Shown piece by piece: positions 59,407-64,000 of a stretch of DNA of 64,000 bases. The stretch covers positions 62,001-126,000 of the forward strand of contig CM070558.1 of assembly GCA_036346405.1 (NCBI GenBank). The letters run 5' to 3'. Source of the DNA: Phyllostachys edulis (taxonomy: Eukaryota > Streptophyta > Magnoliopsida > Poales > Poaceae). Position 1 is the stretch's first letter. Each line of letters starts with the position of its first letter. The position numbers and the translations under genes are program-made. The notes below the pieces were generated by a model that worked only from the letters and a program-made list of their open reading frames with translations, ran no database searches and had not been told where the DNA came from.

Positions 59407-60522
59407 CGGCGAAAATGATGCAAGGGGTAGACTTCTCAAAATTTGTGTTCCATGGCTGGCTTGGGATGTCTGCAAGTATTTTGGGTGGCTCCGAGTGCTT
59501 GTGATGTCCTCGGTTGGTCGTGGAGGTCTTGTGAACCCTAGGGTGGTCCAAGGAGCTCCTGAGTGGGTGCTCAGAGGAGATCTTGGAACCCTAGGGAGGT
59601 CTTTGGAAACTCTGGAGTTGGTGCTCCAGAGAGGTCTTGGGAGAGTTCCTGGTCGTGGGTACGACCAGACCTCCCCCAAGTGGTCTTTGGGAACTCAGGA
59701 GCTAGTGCTCCAGAGTGGTCTTGGGAGAGGTCCTGGTCGTGGGCGCGGCCAGACCTCCCCCAAGTGGCTTTGGTAGTGAGTTGGTACTCACTCCCCTTCT
59801 TTTCAAACAAATGTACTTATGTATTATTGTTTAAACTTGAGCATTGCAATCTATACATGTTATTTACTGTCAAACATTGCTTTTTGCAACTAACCCTACA
59901 GCTCTCATTGTTAAGCCAATGCATGAATATTATTTGCATAATTGTTCCCTACGATTTGCTGAGTACATTCAAAGTACTCATGGCTTTAAGCCCTGTGTTA
60001 AAGCAGTGGTCGAAGATGAACAAGTGCAGGGATGCTCTTCGAGGAGGAGTTCTTTGACGACCCGGCTGCCTAGGACGTCCTCCACTCGACAGCCTATGGG
60101 CTTGCTGGATGGCTTCAAGTGTTTTGGGTTTCTACTATAAAGGTTCTCCTTTTGTCGGTTTTGTAAGCCCAAGTTGGCAAACTTCTGTAAGCAAGCTTTG
60201 ACCATAAGGCCTTGTTTAATGCAAGGTTTAATTTGTCTACTACATCTTTTGTTTGGCCTTATGCTTGTGATTATACCTAAGTGTTCTGTGTGAGCTAGCA
60301 TCGGTTCTCCTGGGACTGGCTCAGTACACAGAGGCTAGAGCTCCAGGAGGTCTTTGGATCTTCTGAGAGGTCCTAGCGGACCTCCTCTCAAGGTATGTCG
60401 CACAGTACTACCGGTCATCCTTGCGGTAATACCGGTTGTGTAAAAAAAATGGTCCTCACGGTCCTCCAAGTGCTCCCCTGGGAGCACTTTTCCTATATAT
60501 CCTGAGAAGGTCCTCACAAAGG

Positions 60523-60536
60523 TGGTATCAGAGCCC
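60523..60536 (+). promoter_or_regulatory. Primer-binding site after LTR C2
   Basis: TGGTATCAGAGCCC four bases after the LTR terminal CACA, tRNA-iMet type. It confirms that LTR C2 serves as a 5' LTR for the sequence to its right. Confidence 0.88.
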
Positions 60537-61050
60537 TAGTCGACTGTAGGACGTGGCCTTAGATAGAAGGGTCGTTTTAGTTAAGTCTCAAAAGCTATTT
60601 TCTAAATCAAACCAACTTTATAACTTGTTTGGTGGTTCTTTTCTTATCTTGTTCTATACTGTTCTTATCTTGTCTCAAATCTTTTCTTATCTTATTCTAC
60701 TTCATTCTTATCTTCTTCCTTGGTTCTGTTGCCTTACCTCCTCTAGAACTTTGTTTTCAAAATTTTAACTTGACCTTCTTATCACTGTAACCTCTATAGG
60801 GCTGTTTTCCTAAGGCTAGGTTGGTAGGGGTCCCTTTGAGTTTGTAGCATCGCTTAGTTTGGGTCAGTAGGACCTTTTGTCTAAGTCTTGTTGCCTCTTT
60901 TATCCCTCTAGCTTTTGCTTTTGGGTTTAACCAAGTCACCCCTATTAGGATGCTCCATCTTTTTCCCTTGCTCTAGCTCATCTTTATGCTATTCCCTCTT
61001 ACCTGTTGTGCCTTCTTTCTCATCTATTGAACCTTGAGAGCCCTGTGCAG
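60537..61050 (+). other. Leader between PBS and gag
   Basis: T/C-rich leader with repeated TCTTATCTT words (60640-60720). Its first ~100 bases resemble bases 13-110 of the window (leader of the LARD-like element): both have a GTCGxxxTGTA.G-like start, GGGTCGTT/GGTCGTTAG and TCAAAA(G/C). Confidence 0.6.
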
Positions 61051-61990
61051 ATGGTTCAAACTCGTCAATCAACAAGTCAGAATGAGCCCTCAGAGCAGTT
61101 GCCTCCACCACCTCCTCCTCCAACAGCTATGCCAGATCAAGGACTGGTACAGTTCATGGTAGCTCAAGCCCAAATGATGAGTTCCATAATGCAGAACATG
61201 AACCAAATGATGGCACAGCAAAGCCAGACCACCAATGCATTGCTTGCCATAATGAGCCAAAATAGCCAAACAGCAGTTGTGCCACCTCCTCCACCCTCTG
61301 TTCATCCTCAATCAAGGTTGTCCAAGTTCATGAAGACTCGTCCAACCACCTTTTCAAGCTCCCTTGAGCCGCTAGATGTGGATGATTGGCTGAGATCAAC
61401 TGAGAAGAGGCTTGAAATTGCTCGTTGTGAAGATCGAGAAAAAGTCTTATTTGCATCACACCAATTGGAAGGTGCTGCTGCTGAATGGTGGGACACATTT
61501 TGTGCTGCTCATGTTGACCCCCAGAGGATCACCTGGGCTGAATTTTTAGCAGCGTTTCGCCACTCCCATGTTCCAGATGGGAAAGTTGAGATGAAGAAAA
61601 ATGAGTTTCGGGACCTCAAGCAAGGGAATATGACTATGAGTGAGTACCTCACCAAGTTTACACAGCTATCTCGTTATGCCCATGAAGATGTTGCCATTGA
61701 TGATGCACGCCAGAAGCGCTTCAAGCGAGGTCTCCATCACAGTTTGAAAGTCCAAGTTGTTGGCAATGACTATCCTGATTTTCAGCACATGGTGAACAAG
61801 GCTTTGCTCATTGGAGAATCCCGCAGGGAGCTCTCTAAGTCTTTCAAGAGGAAGATGACACCCTCCAGTGCTCAACAAGGACCTCCTCAGTGTGCTAGAA
61901 CCTTTGTGCAACACCAACATAGGTGCCAAGGACCTCTTGGATCTTCCAGGACCCCTGCTAAGACGGAGGTACCTCATAGGAAGGAGGTAC
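61051..61990 (+). pseudogene. Tekay gag, 3'-truncated by a copia junction
   Basis: I chose ATG 61051 (MVQTRQSTSQ) because Tekay-type gag proteins open this way; the frame itself is open from 61006. The N-terminal part is proline/glutamine-rich (PPPPPPP, QNMNQMMAQQSQ). The Retrotrans_gag core reads WLRSTEKRLEIARCEDREKV, EWWDTFCAAH, FRHSHVPDGKVEMKKNEFRD and LTKFTQLSRYA (about residues 130-240). It is the longest clean frame of the window. It ends at the copia junction near 61966-62003, before the expected zinc knuckle. Confidence 0.9.
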
Positions 61991-63103
61991 CTCATCGTCG
62001 TCGATGGAGTCAGCTATGAAGCATATGCCGGTGAAGTCCTTTGTCTTCCCTTTGTTCTTGTCTTGAGAGAGCTCCTCCTCCTTATCCTCCTCGCTCCCAG
62101 AGTCCACATCACTCATGGATTGCTCTCCAAAAGCGGCAAGAACCCAGTGAGCGGCCTTCATGAGGTTGGTAGCATCATACTTGGACTTGTTCCCTTGAGA
62201 CTTCCTCCAAGTTGCCTTCTCCTCCTCGTGGTTGCCCTTCCCTTTTAGCTTGGGGCAGTTTGCCCGGATATGGTAGAGCTCTCCACACTCATAGCATGTC
62301 ACAGGGCCACCTCTCTTCTTATTTCTCGCATTTTTATAGTCCTGTGTGAATTTCTTAGCTAGGAGGGCTAACTCGGCCTCAGGGATACTCTCAAGTTCCT
62401 CTTCATGGATTGTAGATAAACCAGCAAGTGAAAATCCAGATAAAGATTCAGAAGACCCATCAGAAGTTCTCTTAAGAGGGTCAGCGACCAAAGCCATGTT
62501 CTCTTTCTTAGGATAATCAACTCTCTTGATCTCATGGGTCTTGAGCTTGCTATAGAGCAGCTCCAAAGTAAGATCAGAAAGGTTGATATTTTTCTCAATG
62601 GCAGTAGCCTTCATCTCCCACTCCTTGGTGTTGATTGCAGCCAAGAGGTGGATGTCATTCTCAGACTGAGAATACTCAATGTCGACTCCTCTCATCTGAT
62701 TGATCACCTTGTTAAAGCGACTGAATACATCATCGATGCTCTCTCCAAGACGCATCTCGAAATTGTTGTATTCACGCATAAAGACCGTTTGGCGCACTTG
62801 CTAGATTTGGGGCGAACCCTCATGGTAGGTTTCGAGGGCGTGCCAAATCTCATACGCGGTCTCAAGATTGCAAATTCTGTCATACTCCTGTCTACCAAGC
62901 CCAACATATAGAAAATTCTTTGCCTTATGGTTGTTAGCCATGAGAATTTTTGCTTCTGTAGCAACCTGCAAAACGAAGCGGGCTTGAACAACCTCCCATA
63001 TGGCTGGTCCTTCACTCAAGGAAGACACGATGCGATTCTTCCAATAGGCATAGTCGAGCCCATCGAAGATATGCGGCTTGGTGGAGTACTCCTCTATCGC
63101 CAA
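61990..63103 (-). pseudogene. Copia gag with one internal stop
   Basis: The N-terminal 100 residues start MAIEEYSTKPHIFDGLDYAY and include WKNRIVSSL and ETAYEIWHALETYHEG. A TAG at 62803-62801 interrupts, and the frame continues with VFMREYNNFEMRLGESIDDV, NDIHLLAAINTKEWEMKATA, the knuckle CYECGELYHIRANCP (CCHC intact) and an acidic tail DVDSGSEEDKEEELSQDKNK. UBN2-type gag of a plant copia element. The last residues (DDDEVPPSYEVPPS) run into the junction. Confidence 0.88.
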
Positions 63104-63140
63104 GTTCAGTGACCGGTTAAGATTAAGACTGAACTAATCG

Positions 63141-63153
63141 GGCTTTGATACCA
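63141..63153 (-). promoter_or_regulatory. Primer-binding site of the minus-strand copia element
   Basis: Minus-strand TGGTATCAAAGCC, two bases after the LTR end; tRNA-iMet type with one mismatch to TGGTATCAGAGCC. Confidence 0.8.
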
Positions 63154-63155
63154 CT

Positions 63156-64000
63156 TGTTGGACCGAAAAGGTGACTAGAGGAGAGTGAATAGGAGCACGA
63201 TCTCTTTTTCTCCTAGATTGAATTTAACACTAATTTCACTCCAATAGCTATAAAAGCTATAAAGATCAATATACAAGCACAGTGGAAGACTTGTATTGAA
63301 TCCAATCAAAACCCCGAAACAAATAGACCAAAATTACAAAAACTCAAACCCAAATTAGTTGAGCGGTCAGACCTCCATGTAGTTGGCGGTCTGACCTCCC
63401 CTATGGGCGGTCTGACCTCTCTCTTAAGGATGGTCTGACCTCCAGGCCAATGAACAGTAAAATCAGCCCGAACTCAAAATCACAAATTGGTCTAACTTTT
63501 GATCTACAACTCAAAACTTCACGAAACTTGAAACACACCTTCTCAAGGATGTCAGTAACCTATTCCAATCAATGATCGTGAAGATCCTTGCCAAAGTTCT
63601 GATATTTTTCCGTTTGAGTGAAGGTTGTTCCAAAACCGAGTCAAAACGAAAACATGATCTAGAAACTTGCTCGTGGGTAAGAGATGATCAAGATGATCCT
63701 AGATGGGTTCCCACATGTCACAGCAAGTAAGATCAGGGCCAGAAACCAAAGAAAAACTAAAGAATCAAAGAAAGCTCCAAAATCACAAAATAGATAGCAA
63801 GAAAACAAAGAGACTCATCTTTTGAAACCTTACTTGGATTGATTTGAGATTAATATTGGTTTACAACCACTCCATCCAGGAGGACAAAGACTCAACACAT
63901 AAGCATACAATCAATACAACTCTCTAGAACCCTAATCTCTCCACTCTCCTCTCCCTAAGCACAACTTAGGGTTTCACAATGAAAGGGTTAAGGAGGTGCT
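63156..64000 (-). repeat. 5' LTR of the minus-strand copia element (partial)
   Basis: The plus strand starts TGTTGGACCG at 63156 (LTR end CGGTCCAACA on the minus strand) and continues past the window. At 63364-63455 there are four GCGGTC(T/A)GACCTCC-type units. Toward 63900-64000 the plus strand reads CTAACCCT/AGGGTTTC-type leader sequence. The LTR start is outside, so the length is unknown. Confidence 0.75.
63364..63455. repeat. Four GGTCTGACCTCC units in the copia LTR
   Basis: GGTCAGACCTCC, GGTCTGACCTCC, GGTCTGACCTC and GGTCTGACCTCC at about 20-26-base spacing. GGTC(A/T)GACC is itself a small inverted repeat, so the core occurs on both strands. Confidence 0.8.

Larger units (their letters stand above)
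48914..60518 (+). repeat. LTR C2, split by a minus-strand element; shared between two internal regions
   Basis: Part 1 (48914-49283) starts TGTAACGTCCCG. Part 2 (57556-60518) resumes in the GACCTCCCC repeats and runs through TATA at 58197, R/U5 and the terminal CCTCACA, ending at 60518 two bases before the second PBS context. C1 (18831-23251) shows the same order uninterrupted. It has pol of a Tekay element on its left and PBS plus gag on its right, so it acts as 3' LTR of one copy and 5' LTR of the next. Confidence 0.8.
61990..64000 (-). mobile_element. Minus-strand Ty1/copia element, 5' end only
   Basis: On the minus strand: an LTR running off the window and ending CCTTTTCGGTCCAACA at 63156, PBS at 63153-63141, short leader, and a UBN2-type gag (63103-61990) with a CCHC knuckle. 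Protease and pol are absent: the sequence changes abruptly to Tekay gag near 61966-62003. Whether this is a nested truncated insertion or a recombination joint cannot be settled here. Confidence 0.8.

Overview
This window is a block of nested, mostly dead LTR retrotransposons from a plant, very probably a grass. I see no host gene, tRNA, rRNA, CRISPR array or prokaryotic feature. The grass assignment rests on three things. A Ty1/copia element has LTRs that open like the BARE/Wis/Angela family of cereals. There are several Ty3/gypsy Tekay-type (RIRE3-like) elements with very long LTRs opening TGTAACATCC. There is also a Tat-type (RIRE2-like) pol. The setting looks like methylated pericentromeric or otherwise repeat-rich heterochromatin.

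Layout, left to right. 1-3773 is the body and 3' LTR of a non-autonomous gypsy element (primer-binding site at base 1, no coding capacity). 3774-6835 holds LTR scraps, dispersed repeats, a purine-rich array and a 109-bp AT microsatellite. 6836-15283 is one structurally complete Angela-type copia element flanked by the 5-bp duplication AAAAT; its gag-pol is riddled with frameshifts. 15284-16299 and 28737-30986 are the two halves of an older minus-strand LTR. Between them sits a Russian-doll stack: solo LTR A (16300-28736, duplication GAGGT) contains solo LTR B (17356-26378), which contains solo LTR C1 (18831-23251). 30987-37123 is a minus-strand Tat-type pol, whose integrase is split by solo LTR A2 (31488-34645, duplication CGTAC). 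37124-39070 is a truncated minus-strand B-type LTR. 39071-46377 is a plus-strand LTR with a 44-bp repeat array, split by a 5.9-kb minus-strand solo LTR B (39367-45256, duplication TTCAT). 46378-48913 is a plus-strand Tekay RT-RNaseH-integrase-chromodomain remnant. It runs into LTR C2 (48914-49283 plus 57556-60518), which is followed directly by a primer-binding site and a second gag (61051 onward). C2 is split by a truncated minus-strand element (49284-57555) that keeps a 5.25-kb 5' LTR, primer-binding site, gag, protease and part of RT. The last 2 kb is the 5' end of a minus-strand copia element (gag, primer-binding site, LTR running off the window).

Functionally nothing here is likely to make an intact polyprotein. 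The interest is in the LTRs. Four solo LTRs have convincing or partial duplications against one complete element, so unequal or intrachain recombination has been heavy. The U3 regions of several LTR families carry arrays built on the same GACCTCC core in the same sense orientation. The U5 regions share a block with a perfect 12-bp palindrome beside a short hairpin whose stem changes in a compensatory way between families. Short indels cluster at CTGG/CCTG-like steps throughout, which may be partly an assembly artefact. Element assignments come from reading terminal motifs, primer-binding sites, target duplications and translated domain motifs by eye; lineage names (Angela, Tekay, Tat) follow general knowledge of plant retrotransposon families, and no database search was possible.
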